Source of the DNA: Posidonia oceanica
Taxonomy: Eukaryota; Streptophyta; Magnoliopsida; Alismatales; Posidoniaceae
Length of the DNA stretch: 64,000 nucleotides
Direction of reading: 5' to 3'
NCBI GenBank assembly: GCA_037176725.1
Contig: JAZBRS010000060.1
Coordinates: 59,672,001-59,736,000, forward strand
The notes below the pieces were generated by a model. It saw only the letters and a list, made by a program, of their open reading frames with translations, was not told the DNA's origin and did no database searches. Numbering within the stretch: position 1 is the stretch's first letter; each line of letters starts with the position of its first letter. This document shows positions 28,545 to 41,290 of this stretch, piece after piece. The position numbers and the translations under genes were made by a program.

Positions 28545-30570
28545 TCAGGCCGAGGGCTGCCGGTGCGCGCGCTGGAGACTTTTGAATTCCTCCGGTGCGA
28601 GTACTACAGCAGAAAAGAAACGGATGCCGGCGGGACGACAGGCAATTAAAGCCTCCCGGAATCGGGGCTGAGAGATGAGAGAGCGGCGGACGCTGTTGCA
28701 TGATCTGATGGAGAGCTTGAATTCAAAAAAGAAGGAGGGAATGGCAGCTGGCCGCGGGAAGGAAGCTGTGGAAAGAAGAAAGAAAAAAACACAGAAGGAG
28801 GAGGAGGAAGAAGGGTTGCATGGGCTGGACTGCTGCGGGCCGAGAAAAATAAAAAGAAAAAAGAAGAAACGGACCGGAGGGCCCAGTGAAGAAAGGGAAG
28901 AAAGAAAAAGAGAAGTAAGAGAGAAAGAGAGGGTAGAATGGGAAAATAAAATAGGTAAAAATAAACTAAAAATAAATAAAAATATTAGAAGAGTTGTGCT
29001 GCAGATTAGGATCTTAATTAAGACTTTTAATGGTCATTTTGAGTTGATTAATGTGTTTTGGGCCTGATTAGGGTTTTAGGGTTTTGGTTTTACTTTTAAT
29101 TAGTTTTCACTTGTTTAAATGTTTGTTAATCCCTTTTTAAATTATTTTAAAAATTATATTTCTCTTGTTGGACACTTAGGATATTAATTAGGATTTTTTA
29201 GGATTTAATTTCCCATTAATCAGGATGTTTTTTAGATTTTTAAGTTGTAGTCTTGTTAAGGTTTTTTTTTTTTTTTTTTTAAGTCTTTTAAGTTATGTCT
29301 TGATTTTTTTATTTATTGATTTTTCTTGAAGCTTTTAGTTGGATTTTTCTGGTTTGATAGGGTGTTTCTTAAGCCTTTCAGATGTGTTTTTCTTTTCCCT
29401 TTTTAATTAAGTTTTTAACTTGTTTCTCTTATGTTTATTAGGTTAAGTCTTTTGACTTCCTTAATCACTTGTTTTAGCATTTGATTTTTTTTTTTTTTTT
29501 AATTCTTGTTTTTGGGTTTGTTTTTAATTCTTCTGATGGGTTTTTACCTTTGGTGGGTTTTGATTTTATTTTAGTTTTTTCCTTGATTTTTCAGTGTTTT
29601 CTTTTGATTTGTTTTGCATTTTTTAGTTTGCATGTTTGGTTTTTCTTTTAGCTTGCTTAAGTTAAGTTTAAGTTGTTGATTGCTTGTTTAACATTTTTTA
29701 ATTGTTTTTCCTTAGGGTTCTGATTTGTTTCTTTTATGTTTTGAGATTTTGCAGATTTTTATGGGTTTTTGTGGATTTTTGCAAAAGGGAGAAAAGGAAA
29801 AGAGAAGGAGGGAAGAAATGGAATAAAAAGGGAAATAAAAGGGGAAAAGATAGGTTAGGGGAAAACGATTTTTTAAAAATTCAGAAAAGGTGTTAAAAAT
29901 AAAGTAAAAATAGGGATAAAATAGAGGAGGGATAGAAGTACAGAGGGGGCCCACAGCCAGACCAGAAAAAGGATAAGAAAGGGATGAAAAGAGAGATGAT
30001 AATTAGGAGAGAGAGAGAGAGGAGAGAGAAAATGATAATCCCGGAGAGAGAAAAGGATAATTTGGGTGAAAGAGGGTCTTAAAGGCCTTGGAATGGGATG
30101 AGAATTGGTAAGTGGGTAGCCCAGGGTTTGAAGTATTGGGTCTAAGGTTTTGGTTTGATTCTAAGGAGGTTTTGGAGGGGTTTCAAGGTGTAGAAGAAGG
30201 GTAGTTTCACCTAAGTTTTCTAGGGTTTTTGGGAATGGGTTAGGTTTGAAAATTCCTAGGTCTTTGGGTAGGTTTGTTGAGTGGATAGTGGTGGATTTTC
30301 CTATTGATTTTGGTTAGGTTTTGAGGTTGGGAAGGGGGGTAAAGGTTTAGGTCAAAATGGGCTGTTTTAGAAGGGTAGAGAGGAGGATTAGGGTTAGGGT
30401 TTGGTTGGGGTTTGATCCAGCAATCACCAAGAGGGCTCCAAGGGTCCAGGCCTGTCAAGATGGGGTGTCAACAGTCTGAAACTTGTCACTTTTCCTCTCC
30501 TTTGCGGTCGAAAGGGTCGAAACCTATCCATCCGGTCGATAAGTCCTAAACTTATCAATTTTCATTTCCT

Positions 30571-33064
30571 TTGTCTTCGCTAGGCCCGAAACCTATCCTC
30601 CCAGTCGATAAGTCTGAAACTAATCACTTTTCATTTCCTTTGCGGTTGATAGGACCGAAACCTATCCTTCTGGTCGATAAGTCCGAAACTTATCACTTTT
30701 CTTTTCCTTCACGGTCGATAGGACCAAATCCTATCCTTCCGGTCGATAAGTCCGAAATTTATCACTTATATTTTCCTTTGCGATCAATAGGTCCAAAACC
30801 TATCCTTCCGGTCGATATGTTTGAGATTTGTCACTTTTCATTTCCTTTGCGGTTGATAGGTCCGAAACCTATCCTTCCAGTCGATAAGTCTGAAACTTAT
30901 CACTTTTCTTTTCCTTTGCGGTCGATAGGTACGAAACCTAACCTTCCGGTCAATTAGTCCGAAACTTATCACTTTTCTTTTCCTTTGCGGTCGATTGGTC
31001 CGAAACCTATCCTTCCGGTCGATAAGTCTGAAACTTATCACTTTTCTTTTCCTTTGCTGTTGATAGGTCCGAAACCTATCCTACCAGTCGATAAGCCTGA
31101 AACTTATCACTTTTCTTTTCCTTTGCTGCCGATAGGGTCGAAACCTATCCTTCTGGTCGATAAGTCCTAAACTTATCAATTTTCATTTCCTTTGTCTTCG
31201 CTAGGCCCGAAACCTATCCTTCCAGTCGATAAGTCTGAAACTTATCACTTTTCATTTCCTTTGCGGTTGATAGGACCGAAACCTATCCTTCTGGTCGATA
31301 AGTCCGAAACTTATCACTTTTCTTTTCCTTCACGGTCGATAGGACCAAATCCTATCCTTCCGGTCGATAAGTCCGATACTTATCACTTTTCTTTTCTATT
31401 ACGGTCGATAGGTCCGAAACCTATCCTACCGGTCGATAAGTCCGAAACTTATAACATTTCTTTTCCTTTGCAATCGATAGTCCGAAACCAATCCTCCCGG
31501 TCGATAATTCCGAAACTTATCACTATTCATTTCCGTTGCGTTCTATAGGCTCGAAACCTCTGCTTCCGGTCGATAAGTCTGAAACTTATCACTTTTCATT
31601 TCCTTTGCGGTCGTTTGGTCCGAAACCAATCCATCCGATTGACAAGCCCGAAACATATCTCTTTTCTTTTCCTTTGCAGTCGATAGGTCAGAAACCTCTC
31701 CTTCGGGTCGATAAGTCTGAAACTTATCACTTTTCTTCTCCTTTGCGGTCGAAAGGGTCGAAACCTATCCATCCGGTCGATAAGTCCTAAACTTATCAAT
31801 TTTCATTTCCTTTGTCTTCGCTAGGCCCGAAACCTATCCTTCCAGTCGATAAGTCTGAAACTTATCACTTTTCATTTCCTTTGCGGTTGATAGGACCGAA
31901 ACCTATCCTTCTGGTCGATAAGTCCGAAACTTATCACTTTTCTTTTCCTTCACGGTCGATAGGACCAAATCCTATCCTTCTGGTCGATAAGTCCGAAATT
32001 TATCACATATATTTTCCTTTGCGATCAGTAGGTCCAAAACCTATCCTTCCGGTCGATAAGTTTGAGATTTGTCACTTTTCATTTCCTTTGCGGTTGATAG
32101 GTCCGAAACCTATCCTTCCGGTCGATAAGTCTGAAACTTATCACTTTTCTTTTCCTTTGCGGTCGATAGGTACGAAACCTAACCTTCCGGTCAATTAGTC
32201 CGAAACTTATCACTTTTCTTTTCCTTTGCGGTCGATTGGTCCGAAACCTATCCTTCCGGTCGATAAGTCCGAAACTTATCACTTTTCTTTTCCTTTGCTG
32301 TTGATAGGTCCGAAAACTATCCTACCAGTCGATAAGCCTGAAACTTATCACTTTTCTTTTCCTTTGCTGTCGATAGGGTCGAAACCTATCCTTCCGGTCG
32401 ATAAGTCCTGAACTTATCAATTTTCATTTCCTTTGTCTTCGCTAGGCCCGAAACCTATCCTTCCAGTCGATAAGTCTGAAACTTATCACTTTTCATTATC
32501 TTTGCGGTTGATAGGACCGAAACCTATCCTCCTGTTCGATAAGTCCGAAACTTATCACTTTTCTTTTCCTTTGCTGTTGATTGGTCCGAAACCTATCCTA
32601 CCTGTCGATAAGCCTGAAACTTATCACTTTTCTTTTCCTTTGCTGTCGATAGGGTCGAAACCTATCCTTCCGGTCGATAAGTCCTAAACTTAGCAATTTC
32701 ATTTCCTTTGTCTTCGCTTGGCCCGAAACCTATCCTTCCAGTCGATAAGTCAGAAACTTATCACTTTTCATTTCCTTTGCGATTGATCGGACCGAAACCC
32801 ATCCTTTTGGTCGATAAGTCCGAAACTTATCACTTTTCTTTTCCTTCACGGTCGATAGGTCCGAATCCTATCCTTCCGGTCGATAAGTCCGATACTTATC
32901 ACTTTTCTTTTCTATTACGGTCGACTGGTCCGAAACCTATCCTACCGATTGATAAGTCCAAAACTTATCACATTTCTTTTCCTTTGCTGTCGATAGTTCG
33001 AAACCAATCCACCGGGTCGATAAGTCCGAAACTTATCACTATTCATTTCCATTGCGTTCTGTAG
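30571..33064. repeat. ~621-bp (9-monomer) higher-order repeat block
   Basis: Near-identical monomer series restart at about 30571, 31192, 31812 and 32433, a spacing of 620-621 bp or nine monomers. A shorter restart follows at 32708. Each restart has the variant monomer with GTCTTCGCTAGGCCCGAAAC. Confidence 0.75.
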
Positions 33065-34488
33065 GCTCGAAACCTCTGCTTCCGGTCGATAAGTCTGAAA
33101 CTCATCACTTTTCTTTTCCTTCGCGGTCATTTGGTCCGAAACCAATCCTTCCGATTGACAAGCCCGAAACTTATCCCTTTTCTTTTCCTTTGCGGTCGAT
33201 AGGTCAGAAACCTATCCTTTTGGTCGATAAGTCCGAAACATGTCACTTTTCTTTTTCTTTGCGGTCGATAGGTCCGAAACCGGTCCTTTCGGTCGATATG
33301 TCTGAAACTTATCACTTTTCTTTTCCATTCCGGTCGATAGGTCCGAAACCAGTCCTTCCGATCGATAAGTCGAAAACTTATCACTTTTCTTTCCTTTGCG
33401 GTCGATAGGTCTGAAACCTATCCATTCGGTCGAAAAGTCCGAAATTTAGCACTTTTCATTACCATTGCGGTCGATAGGTCCGAAACCTTTCCATCCGGTT
33501 GATTAGTTCGAAACTTATCACTTTTTTTCCATTGCGATCGATAGGTCTGAAACCTATCCTTCCAATCGATAAGTACGAAACATATCGCTTTTCTTTCCCT
33601 TTGCGGTCGATAGGACCAAGACCAATCCCTCTAGTCGATAAGTCTGTGACTTATCACTTTTCTTTTCTTTTCGGGTTGATATGTCCGGAACCTATCCTTC
33701 CGGTCGATAAGTCCAAAACTTGTCACCTTTCTTTTCCATTACGGTCGATAAGTCTGAAACCTACGCTTCCGGTTGTTAAGTCTGAAACTTTTCACTTTTC
33801 TTTTCCTTTACGGACGATAGGTCCGAAACCTATCCATCCGTTCGATAAGTCTGAAACTTATCACTTTTCTTTTCCTTTGCGGTCGATAGGTCGGAAACCT
33901 ATCCTCCCGGTCGATAAGTATGAATCTTATCACTTTTCATTTCCTTTGCGGTCGCTAGGTCCAAAACCCATCCTTCCAGTCAATTAGTCTGAAACTTATC
34001 ACGTTACTTTTCCATTGAGGTCGAATGGTCCGCAGCCTATCCTTCCGGTCGATAAGTCCGAAATTTATCACATATATTTTCCTTTGCGATCAATAGGTCC
34101 AAAACCTATCCTTCCGGTCGATAAGTTTGAGATTTGTCACTTTTCATTTCCTTTGCGGTTGATAGGTCCGAAACCTATCCTTCCGGTCGATAAGTCTGAA
34201 ACTTATCACTTTTCTTTCCCTTTGCGGTCGATAGGTACGAAACCTAACCTTCCGGTCAATATGTCCGAAACTTATCACTTTTCTTTCCCATTGCGGTCGA
34301 TTGGTCCGAAACCTATCCTTCCGGTCGATAAGTCCGAAACTTATCACTTTCCTTTTCCGTTGCGGTCGATAGGTTCGAATCCTCTCCTTCGGGTCGATAA
34401 GTCTGAAACTTATCAGTTTTCTTCTCCTTTGCGGTCGAAACCTATCCTTCCGGTCGATAAGTCCTAAACTTATCAATTTTCATTTCCT

Positions 34489-37400
34489 TTGTCTTCGCTA
34501 GGCCCGAAACCTATCCTTCCAGTCGATAAGTCCGAAACTTATCACTTTTCATTTCCTTTGCGGTTGATAGGACCGAAACCTATCCTTCTGGTCGATAAGT
34601 CCGAAACATATCACTTTTCTTTTCCTTCACGGTCGATAGGACCAAATCCTATCCTTCCGGTCGATAAGTACGATACTTATCACTTTTCTTTTCTATTACG
34701 GTCGATAAGTCCGAAACCTATCCTACCGGTCGATAAGTCCGAAACTTATAACATTTCTTTTCCTTTGCAATCGATAGTCCGAAACCAATCATCCCGGTCG
34801 ATAATTCCGAAACTTATCACTATTAATTTCCTTTGCGTTCTATAGGCTCGAAACCTCTGCTTCCGGTCGATAAGTCTGAAACTTATCACTTTTCATTTCC
34901 TTTGCGGTCGTTTGGTCCGAAACCAATCCTTCCGATTGACAAGCCCGAAACTTATCACTTTTCTTTTCCTTTGCGGTCGATAGGTCAGAAACCAATCCTT
35001 CTGGTCGATATGTCCGAAACATATCACTTTTCTTTTTCTTTGCGGTCGATAGGTCCGAAACCGGTCCTTCCGGTCGATAAGTCTGAAACTTACCACTTTT
35101 CTTTTCCATTGCGGTCGATAGGTCCGTAACCAGTCCTTCCGATCGATAAGTCGGAAGCTTATCACTTTTCTTTCCTTTGCGGTCGATAGGTCTGAAACCT
35201 ATCCATTCGGTCGAAAAGTCAGAAATTTAGCACTTTTCATTACCATTGCAGTCGATAGGTCCGAAACCTTTCCTTCCGGTTGATAAGTTCGAAACTTATC
35301 ACTTTTTTTCCATTACGATCGATTGGTCTGAAACCTATCCTTCCAATCGATAAGTACGAAACTTATCGCTTTTCTTTTCCTTTGGGTCGATAGGACCAAA
35401 ACCAATCCCTCTGGTCGATAAGTCTGTGACTTATCACTTTTCTTTTCCTTTCTGGTTGATAGGTCCGAAACCTATCCTTCCGGTCGATAAGTCCGAAACT
35501 TGTCACCTTTCTTTTCCATTGCGGTCGATAGGTCCGAAACCTATCCTTCCGGTCGTTAAGTCTGAAACTTTTCACTTTTCTTTTCCTTTGCGGACGATAG
35601 GTCCGAAACCTATCCATCCGTTCGATAAGTCTGAAACTTATCACTTTTCTTTTCCTTTGCGGTCGATAGGTCGGAAACCTATCCTCCCGGTCGATAAGTA
35701 CGAAACTTATCACTTTTCATTTCCTTGGCGGTCGATAGGTCCAAAACCTATCCTTCCGGTCGATTAGTCTGAAACTTATCACGTTACTTTTCCATTGAGG
35801 TCGAATGGTCCGCAGCCTATCCTTCCGGTCGATAAGTCTGAAATTTATCACATATATTTTCCTTTGCGATCAATAGGTCCAAAACCTATCCTTCCGGTCG
35901 ATAAGTTTGAGATTTGTCACTTTTCATTTCCTTTGCGGTTGATAGGTCCGAAACCTATCCTTCCGGTCGATAAGTCGGAAACTTATCACTTTTCTTTCCC
36001 TTTGCGGTCGATAGGTACGAAACCTAACCTTCCGGTCAATATGTCCGAAACTTATCACTTTTCTTTTCCTTTGCGGTCGATTGGTCCGAAACCTATCCTT
36101 CCGGTCAATAAGTCCGAAACTTATCACTATCCTTTTCCGTTGCAGTCGATAGGTCCGAATCCTCTCCTTCGGGTCGATAAGTCTGAAACTTATCACTTTT
36201 CTTCTCCTTTGCGGTCGAAAGGGTCGAAACCTATCCTTCCCGTCGATAAGTCCTAAACTTATCAATTTTCATTTCCTTTGTCTTCGCTAGGCCCGAAACC
36301 TATCTTTCCAGTCGATAAGTCTGAAACTTATCACTTTTCATTTCCTTTGCGGTTGATAGGACCGAAACCTATCCTTCTGGTCGATAAGTTCGAAACTTAT
36401 CACTTTTCTTTTCCTTCACGGTCGAAAGGACCAAATCCTATCCTTCCGGTCGATAAGTCCGAAATTTATCACTTATATTTTCCTTTGTGATCAATAGGTC
36501 AAAAACCTATCCTTCCGGTCGATATGTTTGAGATTTGTCACTTTTCATTTCCTTTGCGGTTGATAGGTCCGAAACCTATCCTTCCGGTCGATAAGTCTGA
36601 AACTTATCAGTTTTCTTTTCCTTCGCGGTCGATAGGTACGAAACCTAACCTTCCGGTCAATTAGTCCGAAACTTATCACTTTTCTTTTCCTTTGCGGTCG
36701 ATTGGTCTGAAACCTATCCTTCCGGTCGATAAGTCCGAAACTTATCACTTTTCTTTTCCTTTGCTGTTGATAGGTCCGAAACCTATCCTACCAGTCGATA
36801 AGCCTGAAACTTATCACTTTTCTTTTCCTTTGCTGTCGATAGGGTCGAAACCTATCCATCCGGTCGATAAGTCCTAAACTTATCAATTTTCATTTCCTTT
36901 GTCTTCACTAGGCCCGAAACCTATCCTTCCAGTCGATAAGTCTGAAACTTATCACTTTTCATTTCCTTTGCGGTTGATAGGACCGAAACCTATCCTTCTG
37001 GTCAATAAGTCCGAAACTTATCACTTTTCATTTCCATCACGGTCGATAGGACCAAATCCTATCCTTCCGGTCGATAAGTCCGATACTTATCACTTTTCTT
37101 TTCTATTACGGTCGATAGGTCCGAAACCTATCCTACCAGTCGATAAGCCCAAAACTTATAACATTTCTTTTCCTTTGCAATCGATAGTCCGAAACCAATC
37201 CTCCCGGTCGATAATTCCGAAACTTATCACTATTCATTTCCTTTGCATTCTATAGGCTCGAAACCTCTGCTTCCGGTCGATAAGTCTGAAACTTATCACT
37301 TTTCATTTCCTTTGCGGTCGTTTGGTCCGAAACCAATCCATGCGATTGACAAGCCCGAAACTTATCACTTTTCTTTTCCTTTGCGGTCGATAGGTCAGAA

Positions 37401-40400
37401 ACCTATCCTTCTGGTCGATATGTCCGAAACATATCACTTTTCTTTTTCTTTGCGGTCGATAGGCCCTAAACCGGTCCTTCCGGTCGATAAGTCTGAAACT
37501 TATCACTTTTCTTTTCCGTTGCGGTCGATAGGTCCTTAACCAGTCCTTCCGATCGATAAGTCGGAAACTTATCACTTTTCTTTCCTTTGCGGTCGATTGG
37601 TCTGAAACCTATCCATTCGGTCGAAAAGTCCGAAATTTAGCACTTTTCATTACCATTGCGGTCGATAGGTCCGAAACCTTTCCTTCCGGTTGATAAGTTC
37701 GAAACTTATCACTTTTTTTCCATTACGATCGATAGGTCTGAAACCTATCCTTCCAATCGATAAGTACGAAACTTATCGCTTTTCTTTTCCTTTGCGGTCG
37801 ATAGGACCAAAACCAATCCCTCTGGTCGATAAGTCTGTGACTTATCACTTTTCTTTTCCTTTCTGGTAGATAGGTCCGAAACCTATCCTTCCGGTCGATA
37901 AGTACGAAACTTGTCACCTTTCTTTTCCATTGCGGTCGATAGGTCCGAAACCTATCCTTCCGGTCGTTAAATCTGAAACTTTTCACATTTCTTTTCCTTT
38001 GCGGACGATAGGTCCAAAACCTATCCATCCGTTCGATAAGTCTGAAACTTATCACTTTTCTTTTCCTTTGCGGTCGATAGGTCGGAAACCTATCCTCCCG
38101 GTCGATATGTACGTAACTTATCACTTTTCATTTCCTTTGCGGTCGATAGGTCCAAAACCTATCCTTCCGGTCGATTAGTCTGAAACTTATCACGTTACCT
38201 TTCCAATGAGGTCGAATGGTCCGCAGCCTATCCTTCCGGTCGATAAGTCCGAAATTTATCAAATATATTTTCCTTTGCGATCAATAGGTCAAAAACCTAT
38301 CCTTTCGGTCGATAAGTTTGAGATTTGTCACTTTTCATTTCCGTTGCGGTTGATAGGTCCCAAACCTACCCTTCCGGTCGATAAGTCTGAAACTTATCAC
38401 TTTTCCTTCCCTTTGCGGTCGATAGGTACGAAACCTAACCTTCCGGTCAATATGTCCGAAACTTATCACTTTTCATTTCCTTTGCGGTCGATTGGTCCGA
38501 AACCTATCCTTCCGGTCGATAAGTCCGAAACTTATCACTTTCCTTTTCCGTTGCGGTCGATAGGTCCGAATCCTCCCCTTCGGGTCGATAAGTCTGAAAC
38601 TTATCACTTTTCTTCTCCTTTGCGGTCGAAAGGGTCGAAACCTATCCTTCCGGTCGATAAGTCCTAAACTTATCAATTTTCATTTCCTTTGTCTTCGCTA
38701 GGCCCGAAACCTATCCTTCCAGTCGATAAGTCTGAAACTTATCACTTTTCATTTCCTTTGCGGTTGATAGGACCGAAACCTATCCTTCTGGTCGATAAGT
38801 CCGAAACTTATCACTTTTCTTTTCCTTCACGGTCGATAGGACCAAATCCTATCCTTCCGGTTGATAAGTCCGAAATTTATCACATATATTTTCCTTTGCG
38901 ATCAATAGGTCCAAAACCTATCCTTCCGGTCGATAAGTTTGAGATTTGTCACTTTTCATTTCCTTTGCGGTTGATAGGTTCGAAACCTATCCTTCCGGTC
39001 GATAAGTCTGAAACTTATCACTTTTCTTTTCCTTTGCGGTCGATAGGTACGAAACCTAACCTTCCGGTCAATTAGTCCGAAACTTATCACTTTTCTTTTC
39101 CTTTGCGGTCGATTGGTCCGAAGCCTATCCTTCGGGTCGATAAGTCCGAAACTTATCACTTTCCTTTTCCGTTGCGGTCGATAGGTCCGAATCCTCTCCT
39201 TCGGGTCGATATGTCTGAAACTTATCACTTTTCTTCTCCTTTGCGGTCGAAAGGGTCGAAACCTATCCTTCCGGTCGATAAGTCCTAAACTTATCAATTT
39301 TCTGTTCCTTTGTCTTCGCTTGGCCCGAAACCTATCCTTCCAGTCGATAAGTCTGAAACTTATCACTTTTCATTATCTTTGCGGTTGATAGGACCGAAAC
39401 CTAACCTTCTGGTCGATAAGTCCGAAACTTATCACTTTTCTTTTCCTTCACGGTCGATAGGACCAAATCCTATCCTTCCGGTCGATAAGTCCGATACTTA
39501 TCACTTTTCTTTTCTATTACGGTCGATAGGTCCGAAACCTATCCTACCGGTCGATAAGTCCGAAACTTATAACATTTCTTTTCCTTTGCAATCGATAGTC
39601 CGAAACCAATCCTCCCGGTCGATAATTCCGAACTTATCACTATTCATTTCCTTTGCGTTCTATAGGCTCGAAACCTCTACTTCCGGTCGATAAGTCTGAA
39701 ACTTATCACTTTTCATTTCCTTTGCGGTCATTTGGTCCGAAACCAATCCTTCCGATTGACAAGCCCGAAACTTATCACTTCTCTTTTCCTTTGCGGTCGA
39801 TAGGTCAGAAACCTATCCATCTGGTCGATATGTCTGAAACATATCACTTTTCATTTTCTTTGCGGTCGATAGGTCCGAAACCGGTCCTTCCGGTCGATAA
39901 GTCTGAAACTTATCACTTTTCATTTCCATTGCGGTCGATAGGTCCGTAACCAGTCCTTCCGATCGATAAGTCGGAAACTTATCACTTTTCTTTCCTTTGC
40001 GGTCGATTGGTCTGAAACCTATCCATTCGGTCGAAAAGTCCGAAATTTAGCACTTTTCATTACCATTGCGGTCGATAGGTACGAAACCTTTCCTTCCGGT
40101 TGATAAGTTCGAAACTTATCACTTTTTTTCCATTACGATCGATAGGTCTGAAACTTATCCTTCCAATTGATAAGTACGAAACTTATCGCTTTTCTTTTCC
40201 TTTGCGGTCGATAGGACCAAAACCAATCCCTCTGGTCGATAAGTCTGTGACTTATCACCTTTCTTTTCCTTTCTGGTTGATAGGTCCGAAACCTATCCAT
40301 CCGGTCAATAAGTCCGAAACTTGTCACCTTTCTTTTCCATTGCGGTCGATAGGTCCGAAACCTATCCTTCCGTTCGATAAGTCTGAAACTTATCACTTTT

Positions 40401-41290
40401 CTTTTCCTTTGCGGTCGATAGGTCGGAAACCTATCCTCCCTGTCGAAAAGTACAAAACTTATCACTTTTCATTTCCTTTGCGGTCGATAGGTCCAAAACC
40501 TATCCTTCCGGTCGATTAGTCTGAAACTTATCACGTTACTTTTCCATTGAGGTCGAATGGTCCGCAGCCTATCCTTCTGGTCGATAAGTCCAAAATTTAT
40601 CACATATATTTTCCTTTGCGATCAATAGGTCCAAAACCTATCCTTCCGGTCGATAAGTTTGAGATTTGTCACTTTTCATTTCCTTTGCGGTTGATAGGTC
40701 CGAAACTTATCCTTCCGGTCGATAAGTCTGAAACTTATCACTTTTCTTTTCCTTTGCGGTCGTTAGGTACGAAACCTAACCTTTCGGTCAATTAGTCCAA
40801 AACTTATCACTTTTCTTTTCCTTTGCGGTCGATTGGTCCGAAACCTATCCTTCCGGTCGATAAGTCCGAAACTTATAACTTTTCATTTCCGTTGCTGTTG
40901 ATAGGTCCGAAACCTATCCTACCGGTCGATAAGTCTGAAACTTATCAGTTTTCTTTTCCTTTGCGGTCGATAGGTCCGAAACCTATTCTTCCGGTCGATA
41001 CGTCCAAAACTTATCAATTTTCATTTCCTTTGTCTTCGCTAGGCCCGAAACCTATCCTTCCAATCGATAAGTCTGAAACTTATCACTTTTCATTTCCTTT
41101 GCGGTTGATAGGACCGAAACCTATCCTTCTAGTCAATAAGTCTGAAACTTATCACTTTTCTTTTCCTTCATGGTCGATAGGTCCGAATCCTATCCTTCCG
41201 GTCGATATGTCCGTTACTTATCACTTTCCTTTTCTATTACGGTCGATAGGGCCGAAACCTATCCTTCCGGTCGATACGTCCGAAACTTAA
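34489..41290. repeat. ~2.41-kb higher-order repeat block, about three copies
   Basis: The same monomer order recurs at 34489, 36899 and 39310, and likewise at 34833, 37243 and 39653, a spacing of 2,410-2,411 bp or about 35 monomers. Copies differ by scattered substitutions. Confidence 0.75.

Larger units (their letters stand above)
2124..30473 (-). mobile_element. Tat/Ogre-type Ty3/gypsy LTR retrotransposon, 28.35 kb
   Basis: Sense order is 5' LTR, PBS, leader, gag-protease, linker, RT, RNase H, archaeal-type RNase H, integrase, extra ORF, long tandem-repeat 3' UTR, PPT, 3' LTR. Long LTRs, the second RNase H, a tRNA-Arg-type PBS, an extra ORF and a repeat-rich 3' UTR all point to the Tat/Ogre group. 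No target-site duplication can be seen, because the left LTR continues into a second copy's PBS. Coding domains look intact except for two in-frame TAG codons. Confidence 0.92.
24482..30473 (-). mobile_element. Right LTR (5' LTR of the main element)
   Basis: This 5,992-bp LTR starts TGTTGACACCCC on the minus strand at 30473 and ends GCTACA at 24482. It contains the ~120-bp purine-rich repeats, an AT-rich block at 28960-29720 and long T runs. The right edge changes abruptly to 69-bp satellite at 30474, marking the insertion edge. Identity with the left LTR is about 99.7% by eye, indicating a young element. Confidence 0.95.
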
